From Myxococcus fulvus (GTDB lineage Bacteria > Myxococcota > Myxococcia > Myxococcales > Myxococcaceae): a stretch of 64,000 nucleotides of DNA. The notes below the pieces were generated by a model that was not told the origin of the DNA, did not search any database, and worked only from the letters and a program-made list of their open reading frames with translations. This document shows positions 49,903-58,255 of the stretch, in pieces. Position 1 is the stretch's first letter; the number at the start of each line of letters is the position of its first letter. Location of the stretch: NCBI RefSeq assembly GCF_900111765.1, contig NZ_FOIB01000005.1, positions 1 through 64,000 of the forward strand, read 5' to 3'. The translations under genes and the position numbers were made by a program.

Positions 49903-51914
49903 ACGGCTCGCTTGGATACGGACTGGTGCTCGGAGGGCTCGCGTTCGCGACCTTCGGCGCGCTGGTCGGCCTGGTCACCGGCCTGCGCCGCAGCGAGGCG
50001 GGCTTCCCGTGGGTGATGCGCGCGGTGTGGGGCTTCGCCGGCTGCATGATCGCCGCGAACCTGGTGATGGTGTACGCGCTCGTCTCGCACGACTTCAGCG
50101 TGAAGTACGTGGCGCAGGTGGGCAGCCGGGACACGCCGCTGCTCTACACGGTGGTGTCGCTGTGGAGCGCGCTGGAGGGGTCCATCCTCTTCTGGGGCTT
50201 CATCATGGGCGCATACGTCGCGGCCTTCGCGTGGCTGCACCGCCGCGAGCACGCGCGCTACATGTCGCTGGCGCTGGGCACCATGCTGGCGGTGGGCGTG
50301 TTCTTCACGTTCCTCATCGCCGGCCCCGCCAACCCCTGGGGCGCCGTGTCGCCGGTGCCGCCGGACGGCCCGGGTCCCAATCCCCTGCTGCAGAACCACA
50401 TCCTGATGGTCATCCACCCGCCCTTCCTCTACCTGGGCTACGTGGGCATGACGGTGCCGTTCGGCGTGGCGGTGGCGGGGCTCTTGCGCGGTGAGATTGG
50501 CGAGGCGTGGATGGCGCCCCTGCGGCGCTGGACGCTGGTCGCCTGGCTGTTCCTGTCCATCGGCATCATCCTGGGCGCGTGGTGGGCCTACGCCGTGCTG
50601 GGCTGGGGCGGCTACTGGGCGTGGGATCCGGTGGAGAACGCCAGCTTCCTGCCGTGGCTGACGGCCACCGCGTTCATGCACTCGACGATGGTGCAGGAGC
50701 GCAAGCGGATGCTGAAGCTGTGGACGCTGTCGCTCGCGCTGGCGTCCTTCGTGTTGACCATCCTGGGCACGTTCATGACGCGCTCGGGCATCTTCAACTC
50801 GGTGCACTCCTTCACCCAGTCGGACATCGGCCCCACGTTCCTGGTGTTCCTGGGCGTGCTGCTGGTGCTGTGCATCGGCCTGCTGGCGGTGCGCGGGCCG
50901 CTGCTGGTGCCCGAAGGCCGGATGAGCTCGCTGGTGTCACGCGAGGCGAGCATCCTGGTCAACAACCTGGTGTTCGTGGCGATTACCTTCACCGTGCTGC
51001 TGGGCACGCTCTATCCGCTGGTGTCCGAGGCGGTGCGCGGCGTGCGCGTCAGCGTGGGTGAGCCGTACTTCAACAAGATGGCGGTGCCGGGCGGAATCGC
51101 CGTGCTGTTCCTGATGGGCGTGGGCCCGGTGCTGCCGTGGGGCACGCCGGACAAGGCCACGCTGCGCCGGCAGTTCATCATCCCCGCCGTGGTGGGGCTC
51201 ATCATCACCGCGGCGTGCTTCGCGGTGGGGCTGCGCGGCGTCTACCCGCTGCTCACCTTCGGGCTCGCGGGCTTCGTCACCGTCGTCACGGTGCGCGAGC
51301 TGGTGGCGCCGGTGCGCGTGCGCATGTCGGAGCGCAAGGAGGGGCTGTTCACCGCGCTCGTCACCAGCGCCACCAAGGCGCAGCGCCGCTTCGGCGGCTA
51401 CGTGGTGCACCTGGGCATCGTCCTCATCATCGTCGCGGTGGCCGCGTCGTCCGCGTACGTGAAGCACACGTCCGGCACGCTGAAGAAGGGCCAGACGATG
51501 CAGCTCAACGGCTACCAGCTGAAGTACCTGGGGCTGATGAGCGGCGAGGAGCCGCACCGCACCTTCGTCGCCGCGCGCTTGGAGGTGACGACGCCGGGCG
51601 GCGCCGTCACGGAGATGAAGCCCCGGCTCAACTACTACGAGCGGAGCACGGACCCCATCGGCACGCCCGCGGTGCGCGAGACGGCCGGCGAGGACTTCTA
51701 CGTCTCGCTGATGGCGTTCTCCGAGCAGGCCGGCAACGCGAGCTTCAACGTCTGGGTCTTCCCCCTCGTCGGGTGGATCTGGTGGAGCATCCCGCTCCTG
51801 GTGCTGGGCACGCTCATCGCCATCTGGCCGCGTCGCAGGGCGGCGGTGGCACTGTCGAGCGCGGAGGTCGGCGCGAGCCTCGCCGGGGGTGACGCGGAAC
51901 GGGGGGCGGCATGA
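49899..51914 (+). CDS. ccmF: Cytochrome c haem lyase subunit CcmF
   Basis: CcmF, with CcmH and CcmI, attaches haem to the apocytochrome thiols. The 671-residue polytopic protein starts at a GTG and carries the WWD motif WGGYWAWDP (236-244), the conserved GPNPLLQNHILMVIHPP segment, and a periplasmic C-terminal part with conserved histidine contexts (GGYVVHLGI). The size matches the family. ccmG overlaps its end (51911-51914). Confidence 0.93.
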   Translation: MNGSLGYGLVLGGLAFATFGALVGLVTGLRRSEAGFPWVMRAVWGFAGCMIAANLVMVYALVSHDFSVKYVAQVGSRDTPLLYTVVSLWSALEGSILFWGFIMGAYVAAFAWLHRREHARYMSLALGTMLAVGVFFTFLIAGPANPWGAVSPVPPDGPGPNPLLQNHILMVIHPPFLYLGYVGMTVPFGVAVAGLLRGEIGEAWMAPLRRWTLVAWLFLSIGIILGAWWAYAVLGWGGYWAWDPVENASFLPWLTATAFMHSTMVQERKRMLKLWTLSLALASFVLTILGTFMTRSGIFNSVHSFTQSDIGPTFLVFLGVLLVLCIGLLAVRGPLLVPEGRMSSLVSREASILVNNLVFVAITFTVLLGTLYPLVSEAVRGVRVSVGEPYFNKMAVPGGIAVLFLMGVGPVLPWGTPDKATLRRQFIIPAVVGLIITAACFAVGLRGVYPLLTFGLAGFVTVVTVRELVAPVRVRMSERKEGLFTALVTSATKAQRRFGGYVVHLGIVLIIVAVAASSAYVKHTSGTLKKGQTMQLNGYQLKYLGLMSGEEPHRTFVAARLEVTTPGGAVTEMKPRLNYYERSTDPIGTPAVRETAGEDFYVSLMAFSEQAGNASFNVWVFPLVGWIWWSIPLLVLGTLIAIWPRRRAAVALSSAEVGASLAGGDAERGAA

Positions 51915-52465
51915 AGCGCTGGCGCTACACGCTGGGCTTCGTCGTCCTCTCCGTGGCGCTGCTCACGGTGCTCTACAAGGGCTTCGGGCGCAACCCGCAC
52001 GAGGTGCCCTTCATGCTGACGGGCAAGCCCGCGCCGGACTTCGTGCTGCGCTCGCTGACCAACAACGAGCGGGTGAGCCTGGCGGACCTGAAGGGCCGCC
52101 CGTTGGTCATCAACTTCTGGGCGTCCTGGTGTGTGCCGTGCCAGTACGAGCACCCGGTGCTCGAGTGGGGCCACCGCGAGTACGGCTCGAAGGCGGTGTT
52201 CCTGGGCGTGGTGTTCGAGGACTCCGAGGACAACGCCCGCGCCTTCCTGCGGCGCCAGGAGGCCAGGTTCCCGCAGCTCATCGACCCGCGCTCGCGCATG
52301 GCGGTGAGCTACGGCGTGGCGGGGGTGCCGGAGACGTACTTCATCGACCCGTCGGGCATCATCCGTGGCAAGCACGTGGGACCCATCGACCCGGAGTCGC
52401 TCACCCGTCGCATCCGGGAGATCACGACGACGAGCGAGCCCGCCGCCGAGGCCCAGCGTCCGTAG
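51911..52465 (+). CDS. ccmG: Thiol:disulfide oxidoreductase CcmG/DsbE
   Basis: CcmG keeps apocytochrome cysteines reduced. The 184-residue protein has a membrane anchor ([20 protein letters not shown]) and a thioredoxin-fold domain with [11 protein letters not shown] (Cys74, Cys77), then the cis-Pro loop [12 protein letters not shown]. It is the last gene of the first ccm block; ccmH and ccmI are 5.3 kb further on. Confidence 0.92.
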   Translation: MKRWRYTLGFVVLSVALLTVLYKGFGRNPHEVPFMLTGKPAPDFVLRSLTNNERVSLADLKGRPLVINFWASWCVPCQYEHPVLEWGHREYGSKAVFLGVVFEDSEDNARAFLRRQEARFPQLIDPRSRMAVSYGVAGVPETYFIDPSGIIRGKHVGPIDPESLTRRIREITTTSEPAAEAQRP

Positions 52466-52588
52466 GGGCTGCAACCGTCACCCGTGCTTCACCTGGGGCC
52501 TCTCGCTTCCGGTGAAAACCTCGTGTTATTCCACGACTTGCGTTGACCGTGAGGGCTCCCCCCGCCCTCCGCACAGCAAGGTGGGTTC
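52466..52588 (+). other. Spacer after ccmG
   Basis: This 123-base spacer contains no clear promoter or strong hairpin. GCAAGGTGGGTTC just before the ATG at 52589 provides a ribosome-binding site for the next gene. Confidence 0.3.
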
Positions 52589-53899
52589 ATGCGGTGCCCG
52601 GAGTGCGGTGAGTCCTCGAACGCGCGGCTGAAGTACTGCGAGAACTGCGGCGGCAAGATGCCGGAGAGCCCCCAGGGGCTGACAGGCTCGCGCCCGGCGC
52701 TGAGGACGAACTCCACGCGGCGGGCCCTGGAGGGGCCGTCCTACGCGGCGGACATCCTCGACGAGGCGGAGGCCCACAGCCAGGGCGCCGCCTACGTGCC
52801 CGCGGGCACCCGCGACACCGCGGAGGACACGGACCCGGGCCAGTCGCGCCCCGGCTACGACGGCCCCAAGTGGCTGGCGAGCGTGCCGGCGCACTCGCAG
52901 AGCATCGTCGGGCTCGCGGTGCTGTCGTTCGCGCTGGCGCTCTCCATCCTCCCCTCCTTCGACGGCGTGGGCGTGGTGGGCGCGCTGCTCGCGGTGGTGG
53001 GCGCGGTGCTGACGCTGGCGCGGGAGCTGCGGCTCGCGGGCGAGGCCCAGGGCGTCACGAAGCTGCTGCCGGAGGTGCTCTACCGCCCGGAGATTCCCGC
53101 GGCCTTCTCCGCGCTGCTGGCGGCGCTGAGCTTCCGCATGCTGGGGATTGGGGTGATGCCCGTGCTGTGGCTGTTGGCCTCGGGGCTCATCATCCATGAC
53201 CAGTGGCGCAAGGTGATTTCCGGCCCCGACGGCGTGCTCGCGCGGTGGTTCGACCCGCGCCAGTTGCTGGTGATGCCGTCGGTGCTCACGCTCGGCGGCG
53301 TGGGGCTGGCCTTGCTGACGCTGTTCGCGCCCTGGGCCACGCTGAGCACGCTGCCGGAGGTGCCGGACGCGCCCGTGCCCTCGGGTCCGCCGGAGCTGCG
53401 GGTCATCGGCGCGCAGAGGGCCGCGGACGACGTGCTGTACTCCGCGAACGCGGGCACCATCACCCTGACGGGCTGGGACCTGTCCGGCGCGGTGCTGGTG
53501 GAGCTCTTGCTGTTGTCGGTGCTGGCGCTGCTCGCGCTCAAGCCCGAGGTGTCCCGTCCCACGTGGACGCGCTTCGCGCCGGTGGGCGTGCTGGGCGTGG
53601 GGCTCTTGTGGGCGCTGTTGCACCTGAAGCTGTCGCCCGGTCCGTTCATCTTCGTCGTGGGCCTGGCGGCCATGGGCGTCCAGGTGGTCCGTCAGCTGCG
53701 GGAGTCGCGGGACTCGCTGGCCCCCGCGCCCGCGTATGACGACAGCCACGATGTGACGGAGCGCGAGGAGGACCCGGAGCCCGAGGACATGTATCCGGAT
53801 GACGAGGGAAACCCGGATGACATGGGCCCGGACGACGAGGGAAACCCGGATGACATGGGCCCGGATGACGAGGAGGAGCCCAAGCCTCGCGGCCGTTGA
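52589..53899 (+). CDS. Zinc-ribbon membrane protein with a repetitive acidic tail
   Basis: The 436-residue protein starts with a zinc ribbon, two CxxC pairs in CPECGESSNARLKYCENCGG. A disordered linker follows, then at least six hydrophobic helices (IVGLAVLSFALALSILPSF, VGALLAVVGAVLTLA, VLTLGGVGLALLTLF and others). The C-terminus is very acidic and contains an 11-residue unit, GNPDDMGPDDE, repeated about twice because of a 33-base tandem repeat in the DNA. I do not know its function. The zinc ribbon would be cytoplasmic. It lies in the stretch that splits the ccm genes. Confidence 0.65.
   Translation: MRCPECGESSNARLKYCENCGGKMPESPQGLTGSRPALRTNSTRRALEGPSYAADILDEAEAHSQGAAYVPAGTRDTAEDTDPGQSRPGYDGPKWLASVPAHSQSIVGLAVLSFALALSILPSFDGVGVVGALLAVVGAVLTLARELRLAGEAQGVTKLLPEVLYRPEIPAAFSALLAALSFRMLGIGVMPVLWLLASGLIIHDQWRKVISGPDGVLARWFDPRQLLVMPSVLTLGGVGLALLTLFAPWATLSTLPEVPDAPVPSGPPELRVIGAQRAADDVLYSANAGTITLTGWDLSGAVLVELLLLSVLALLALKPEVSRPTWTRFAPVGVLGVGLLWALLHLKLSPGPFIFVVGLAAMGVQVVRQLRESRDSLAPAPAYDDSHDVTEREEDPEPEDMYPDDEGNPDDMGPDDEGNPDDMGPDDEEEPKPRGR
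53801..53876 (+). repeat. 33-base tandem repeat within coding sequence
   Basis: Two near-identical 33-base units (53801-53833 and 53834-53866; one difference at the end of each unit) are followed by a partial third. The repeat keeps the frame and encodes DEGNPDDMGPD units. Slippage could change its length between strains. Confidence 0.85.
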
Positions 53900-53913
53900 G
53901 GTAGAGCAGAGGC

Positions 53914-54822
53914 ATGTCGTCGTCTCCTCCCCTCCCCCCTGGCGCGGTCGCCTTCGTGGACCGCTGGCGTGAACTGTTCGATGCGCGTGACTGGGCCGCC
54001 CTGCGGGCCCACGAGCATCCCGACTTTCCCAAGTCCGGTCCGCCCAAGCAGAACGACAGCTTCATCCGCGGGCTCGGCACCAGCGGCTACCGCGTCTCGA
54101 GCGCGAAGCTGAAGCCCTTCGTGCAGCCCAAGTGGTCCATCTTCCGCACCACGCGCCTGCACCCGCAACCGACGTACTGGTGTGACCTGGTACTGAAGAG
54201 CGACAAGGGCCACCAGACGGAGGCGTTCATCGCGCTGGCGCCGTGGGAGGGCATCGAGGGCGCCTTCCGCGCGTCGTACTACGTCGAGCTTCCGCCGAAG
54301 AAGAAGGTCGCGCCGCTGGACCTGGGCAAGGAGCAGGCGCGCGTCTCGAAGTTCCTGGCCAAGACGGTGAAGGACTTCGCGCGGAGCAACAAGGACCCGC
54401 GGCCCGTCCAGCGACTGGCGCTCCGGTACTCCACCGACAACGGGTCGCTGAACGTGGGCTTCGACCTGAACCCCGACTCCGAGCCGGGCGAAGGCATGAC
54501 CCATGACGACTTCGCGGAGCTGCTCGTCCCCCGCTGGCCGGACGTGAAGGAACACAAGCCGGCCCTGGTGGGCCTGGACGGCGTGAAGCTGGCGGCCCAC
54601 GAGGATGGGACGTGGGGCACGCCCGAGGCGCATGCGCGACTGGAGATGCACCTGGGGAAGATGCTCGTCGCGACGCTGCTCGAGCTGCGCGACAGCGGCC
54701 AGTTCGAGGCCCTGCGCGCGTCCGACACCGCGGAACTCGGAGTCGAGGAGTCGGAGGGCCACTTCGGCTGGCCCGACTACGAGGAGCGCGGACGCGAGAA
54801 CCGGCTGACGGCGAGGCGCTGA
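53914..54822 (+). CDS. Uncharacterised cytoplasmic protein
   Basis: I do not recognise this 302-residue protein. It has no signal peptide and no membrane helix. It opens with a helix like those of SnoaL/NTF2-type proteins (FVDRWRELFDARDWAALRAH), followed by mixed strands such as TYWCDLVLKSDKGHQTEAF and RLALRYSTDNGSLNVGFDL. The C-terminal half contains VPRWPDVKEHKPALVGLDGV. It follows the zinc-ribbon gene by 14 bases and converges on the arginine kinase gene, with only five bases between the stop codons. Confidence 0.55.
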   Translation: MSSSPPLPPGAVAFVDRWRELFDARDWAALRAHEHPDFPKSGPPKQNDSFIRGLGTSGYRVSSAKLKPFVQPKWSIFRTTRLHPQPTYWCDLVLKSDKGHQTEAFIALAPWEGIEGAFRASYYVELPPKKKVAPLDLGKEQARVSKFLAKTVKDFARSNKDPRPVQRLALRYSTDNGSLNVGFDLNPDSEPGEGMTHDDFAELLVPRWPDVKEHKPALVGLDGVKLAAHEDGTWGTPEAHARLEMHLGKMLVATLLELRDSGQFEALRASDTAELGVEESEGHFGWPDYEERGRENRLTARR

Positions 54823-54827
54823 GCGTG

Positions 54828-55856
54828 TCAGCCCCCGCGCGCCCGTCGTCGCTGGCGACGGGTGCCCCGCAGGGTCTGCTCCAGCTCGATGAGCCGCCGC
54901 ACACCCGAATGGAGTCGCGCGTAGATATCGCGCTCGGAGACCCCCAGCCGGTGCTCGTTGGAGAGGTCATACACGCTGTCCTCCGGTGCGGAGTGCTCGC
55001 CGTGGAGTCCCCGCACGGCGAGCCCCAATGCCTTGCAGCGCGCCTCGAACCCGGGCCGTGAAGACAGACAGGGCAGGCGCACGTGCACCGAAGCTCGCAT
55101 GGCGGTGCCCAGGTTCGTGGGGCACGACGTGTGATATCCGCGCGCCGGGTCCCACGCGAAGTCCAGCCGAGCATCGAGATACGCCAGCGCCCCGCGCAGC
55201 CGCAGGAAGGCCCGCGCCAGGTCTCCCCCGGGCTGCATGCTGATGACGCGCAGGGCGTCCTCCTCGTTGACCCAGACCAGCAGGCGCTGGCTCGCGGACG
55301 TGAAGATGCCGCGCCCCTCTGGCCAGTCCCTCAACGCGCCCGCGCTCTCGAGGAAGCGGTCCTCCGCGGAGAAGAGACAATGCCGCGCCTTCAATTCCTC
55401 CCGCTCGTCCTCGCTCAGCGCGCCCAGCGGTCGATAGACACCCGAGAGCCCCTCGGGCAATCCCGCGAGCGCGTCGACGACCTCCGCCTCCAACCGCCTC
55501 CGGTCCTCCGCGTGGATGGCTGGAGGAAACGCATAGCGCGCCAGGTTGCGCCCCACGCGGATGCGCGTCGACAGGACGTACTCACCCGTCGGGTCCAGGT
55601 CCTCCAGCGGCAGTCCCTCCAGCGAAAAGTCGCTGCGGTGTCCTCGCGAGGCGCCCTCCGCGAGCTCCTGGATGATGGGGTCGAACAACGGCGCGAACGT
55701 CGCGTACGACTCGCTGTCCCCGGCATAGATGCCGATGCGCGAGTCCGGCTGCTCCGCGCCACTGCGCAGCGCCGCCTTCAACGTCCAGCCATTCCGGGTG
55801 GTGCAGGCGCGCAGGCGCGCCTCGAGCCGAGGTGTCAGGTGCTTTCGAGCCAACAT
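54828..55856 (-). CDS. Phosphagen kinase (arginine kinase-like)
   Basis: Phosphagen kinases transfer phosphate between ATP and a guanidino compound, here probably arginine, as an energy buffer. The 342-residue protein is full length, with the N-terminal helical domain (LTPRLEARLRACTTRNGWTL and YATFAPLFDPII) and the catalytic domain. Hallmarks are STRIRVGRNL (96-105), the NEED motif (197-200) that binds guanidine, the reactive Cys245 in SCPTNLG, and the RGLHGEH loop (282-288). All catalytic positions of arginine kinase are kept. A Myxococcus xanthus arginine kinase has been described as needed for development. It is not the McsB type, because the N-terminal domain is present. Confidence 0.88.
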   Translation of the reverse strand: MLARKHLTPRLEARLRACTTRNGWTLKAALRSGAEQPDSRIGIYAGDSESYATFAPLFDPIIQELAEGASRGHRSDFSLEGLPLEDLDPTGEYVLSTRIRVGRNLARYAFPPAIHAEDRRRLEAEVVDALAGLPEGLSGVYRPLGALSEDEREELKARHCLFSAEDRFLESAGALRDWPEGRGIFTSASQRLLVWVNEEDALRVISMQPGGDLARAFLRLRGALAYLDARLDFAWDPARGYHTSCPTNLGTAMRASVHVRLPCLSSRPGFEARCKALGLAVRGLHGEHSAPEDSVYDLSNEHRLGVSERDIYARLHSGVRRLIELEQTLRGTRRQRRRARGG

Positions 55857-55946
55857 CCCCGGGCCGCAGTGCAGCCCCGGGGCCCGAATCTCACGCTTTC
55901 TATCCCAGCCAAATCGTTGGAGCTCAAACCCTGAGTGAAATCACCC

Positions 55947-55997
55947 TGACGTGTCCGCCGGAGAGCCAGACACGTCAAAGGCTCGCGTGACGTGTCA
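55947..55997 (-). repeat. Three TGACGTGTC copies upstream of the arginine kinase gene
   Basis: TGACGTGTC occurs at 55947-55955, inverted at 55969-55977, and again at 55988-55997 as TGACGTGTCA inside the terminator loop. Copies 1 and 2 form a 9-bp inverted repeat. They lie 90-140 bases upstream of the arginine kinase start and could be operator sites or part of the termination structure. Confidence 0.45.
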
Positions 55998-56008
55998 TCA
56001 CGCGAGCC
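55975..56008 (-). terminator. Terminator between the serine hydrolase and arginine kinase genes
   Basis: Read on the minus strand, an 11-bp perfect stem (55998-56008 with 55980-55990) with a 7-base loop follows the serine hydrolase stop by about 20 bases and is trailed by TTTG. The T-run is short, so efficiency may be modest. It separates the hydrolase transcript from that of the arginine kinase. Confidence 0.65.
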
Positions 56009-56028
56009 CGATGATGAGGCCGAGCGGC

Positions 56029-57510
56029 TCAGGGCGCCTTCTTCGCCTCGGGCGCGTCCAGCTCCTTGAGCACCTTCTCCGCGTTGGTGTTGGACGGGTC
56101 CAGTTCCAGCGAGCGGCGATAGCTCGCCTTCGCCAGGGCCTTGTTCCCCTGGGCCAGGTACGCCTCGCCCAGGCTGTCGTGGACGTTCCCATCCTCGGGG
56201 AACTGCTCCACGTTGGCCTTGAAGACCTCGATGGCCTCCGGCACGCGGCCCACGCGCAACAGGTCATACCCGACGCGGTTGAGCTCCCCCGCGCCGAAGA
56301 AGTACTCGGCGCCCGCCTTGCCGCCCTTGAGCTGCTGGTACGTGGCCAGCGCCTGCTGCGCGGTGCCCGTGGCCAGGATGCGAGAGAGCTCGTCCGCGAT
56401 GGACTTGAGCGGCTGCTTCGGCGCGACGCCGTTCAGGATGCTCAGCACGCCCTCGGACAGCGGCCGGGGCCTCGCGCCGCGCCCCACGTTGGAGAGCGCG
56501 ACGACGACCTGCTTCTTCTCGGGAACCCGCACGAAGAAGGAGCTGAACCCGTTGATGCCACCCCCGTGGTAGACGGCCGTCAGCTTCGTCTTGCCATCGT
56601 CCAGCGTGAACGGCTCCAGCGACACCCCGAAGCCGTACTGGTCCAGGCCCGGCGTGGTCATCTTCTTCTTCAGCTCCTCCGACAGCAGGGTGGAGCCCCG
56701 CAGCGCCTGGTCCCACAGGTACAGGTCCTCCACCGTCGAGTAGATGGAGCCCGCCGCGTACGGCAGCCCCATGTCCAGGTAGTCCGCGTTGACGTACTGG
56801 CCCGACTTGAAGTCATAGCCCTCCGCGCGCTTGGGGAGCACCGTCGCGGACACGTCGTAGCCCGAGTTCTTCATGCCCGCCGGCTTGAAGATGCGCTCCT
56901 CCAGCACCTGCGCGTACGTCTTGCCCGTCACCTTCTCGATGATGGCGCCCAGGAGGAAGTAGCCCGAGTTGTTGTACGCGTACTTCGTCCCCGGCTCGAA
57001 CTGCAGGTCGCCCGAGCAGTGCTCCTTCACGAACGCGGCGACGGTGAAGGGGTCCCTGGCCACGTCGCCGAACTTCGGGTTCGACGTGTAGCTGGGGATG
57101 CCGGAGGTGTGGTTCAACAGGTGCGTCACCGTGACGCGCGAGCCCGTGTCCTGCCGGTAGTCCGTCAGGTACTTCGTCACCGGGTCCTCCAGCCTCACCT
57201 TCCCCTCTCCCACGAGCTGCAGGATGAGCGTGGCGGTGAACTGCTTGGTGACGGAGCCGATGCGGAACTTCGTGTCGGGCCCGGCGGGAATCCCCCACTC
57301 CATGTTCGCCTGGCCGTAGCCCTTCTTGAGGACCACGCCCGTCTCGTCCGCGACCAGCAGGCTCCCGTTGAACTGGTTGAGCGCGTGGTACCTCGCGGCC
57401 AGCCGCTCCACCGCCTCCTTGTCCTTGCGGCTCGCCGCCGCGGCCGGGGAGACCGCCAACAAGAACCCCAGGCCCACCGCGACACCTGCGTCCATCCAAG
57501 CCAGCTTCAT
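56029..57510 (-). CDS. Serine hydrolase (class C beta-lactamase/PBP fold) with a TPR tail
   Basis: The 493-residue secreted protein has a signal peptide (AVGLGFLLAVSPAAAA). The serine-hydrolase domain has the three family motifs: SVTK (Ser86, Lys89), the Tyr motif YNNSGY, and HGG in AVYHGGGINGF. The C-terminal 130 residues have tetratricopeptide-like helices (GRVPEAIEVFKANVEQFPED and GNKALAKASYRRSLELDPSN). Relatives are esterases, D-amino-acid peptidases and beta-lactamases; the substrate is not set by the sequence. The ATG at 57510, behind GGAGAGCGG, is chosen over a frame from 57588. Confidence 0.88.
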   Translation of the reverse strand: MKLAWMDAGVAVGLGFLLAVSPAAAASRKDKEAVERLAARYHALNQFNGSLLVADETGVVLKKGYGQANMEWGIPAGPDTKFRIGSVTKQFTATLILQLVGEGKVRLEDPVTKYLTDYRQDTGSRVTVTHLLNHTSGIPSYTSNPKFGDVARDPFTVAAFVKEHCSGDLQFEPGTKYAYNNSGYFLLGAIIEKVTGKTYAQVLEERIFKPAGMKNSGYDVSATVLPKRAEGYDFKSGQYVNADYLDMGLPYAAGSIYSTVEDLYLWDQALRGSTLLSEELKKKMTTPGLDQYGFGVSLEPFTLDDGKTKLTAVYHGGGINGFSSFFVRVPEKKQVVVALSNVGRGARPRPLSEGVLSILNGVAPKQPLKSIADELSRILATGTAQQALATYQQLKGGKAGAEYFFGAGELNRVGYDLLRVGRVPEAIEVFKANVEQFPEDGNVHDSLGEAYLAQGNKALAKASYRRSLELDPSNTNAEKVLKELDAPEAKKAP

Positions 57511-57739
57511 TCCGCTCTCCAAGGAAGTCGAAACGCCCCGCTCCATCCGAGCCACGCGCCACCGAGAACGAACCGGGCGGCCAGCCATTGCGTCGCGGCC
57601 CTTCCCCCCGGCCCGAGCCTACCCGGGTCGTGACGGATGCCCACCTACAGGCCGGGAAGCAGGGCAGGCGCCCGGCGCTCAGGTTTCGCTGTCCAACACC
57701 GGGCGGTAGCGCTAGTTAATACGGCTTCCGGGAGTTCCG
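57511..57739. other. Divergent spacer before ccmH
   Basis: The 229-base gap separates the serine hydrolase (minus) from ccmH (plus). A TAGTTAATA stretch at 57713-57721 lies about 20 bases before the ccmH ATG and could be a -10 region, though its -35 partner is weak. CCGGGAGTTCC upstream of the ATG includes the ribosome-binding site. Confidence 0.4.
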
Positions 57740-58252
57740 ATGACCGCCGCCCTGCTGTCCCTGACCCTCGCCTTCGGCCTCGTCACCGGCCAGTTCGCGC
57801 CCCAGCAGGCCGCGAGTGAGCCTCTCGCCCCCGCCCTGGAAGAGCGCGTCCAGAAGCTCGGCAAGACGCTGCGCTGCGCGGTGTGCCAGGGCCTCTCCAT
57901 CTCCGACAGCCCGTCCTCCATGGCCCGCGCCCAGCTGGACATGGTCCGCGAGCTCGTCTCCGAGGGGAAGAGCGACCAGGAGGTGGTCGAGTTCTTCGTG
58001 TCGCGCTACGGCGAGTGGGTCCTCCTGGAGCCCAAGGCCGAGGGCTTCAACTGGTTCGTCTGGCTGGGCCCCGTCGCGCTGCTCCTCGTGGGCGGCTTCG
58101 TCATCTGGAGACAGCTCCAGCAGGGCCCCGCCCTGGAGCCCACGGCCCAGGCCACCTCGCCTTCCGCGCCCGCCGCGCCGGGCGCCCCCCCTTCCGCGGC
58201 GGATGACGCCGACCCCTACCTCCAGGCCGTGCGCCGGGAGCTGGAGCGCTAA
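57740..58252 (+). CDS. ccmH: Cytochrome c maturation protein CcmH
   Basis: CcmH is the thioredox subunit of the haem lyase complex. The 170-residue protein has a signal peptide (LSLTLAFGLVTGQFA), then the redox motif LRCAVCQ (Cys46, Cys49) followed by SISDSPS, and a membrane helix (FVWLGPVALLLVGGFVIW). Together they match the CcmH pattern. The C-terminal tail is Pro/Ala-rich. ccmI follows after three bases. It is separated from ccmG by 5.3 kb of unrelated genes. Confidence 0.9.
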   Translation: MTAALLSLTLAFGLVTGQFAPQQAASEPLAPALEERVQKLGKTLRCAVCQGLSISDSPSSMARAQLDMVRELVSEGKSDQEVVEFFVSRYGEWVLLEPKAEGFNWFVWLGPVALLLVGGFVIWRQLQQGPALEPTAQATSPSAPAAPGAPPSAADDADPYLQAVRRELER

Positions 58253-58255
58253 GCC

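Noticed and set aside
53801..53876. Possible CRISPR-like repeat
   Set aside because: The units are directly adjacent with no spacers and keep an open frame. It is a coding tandem repeat.
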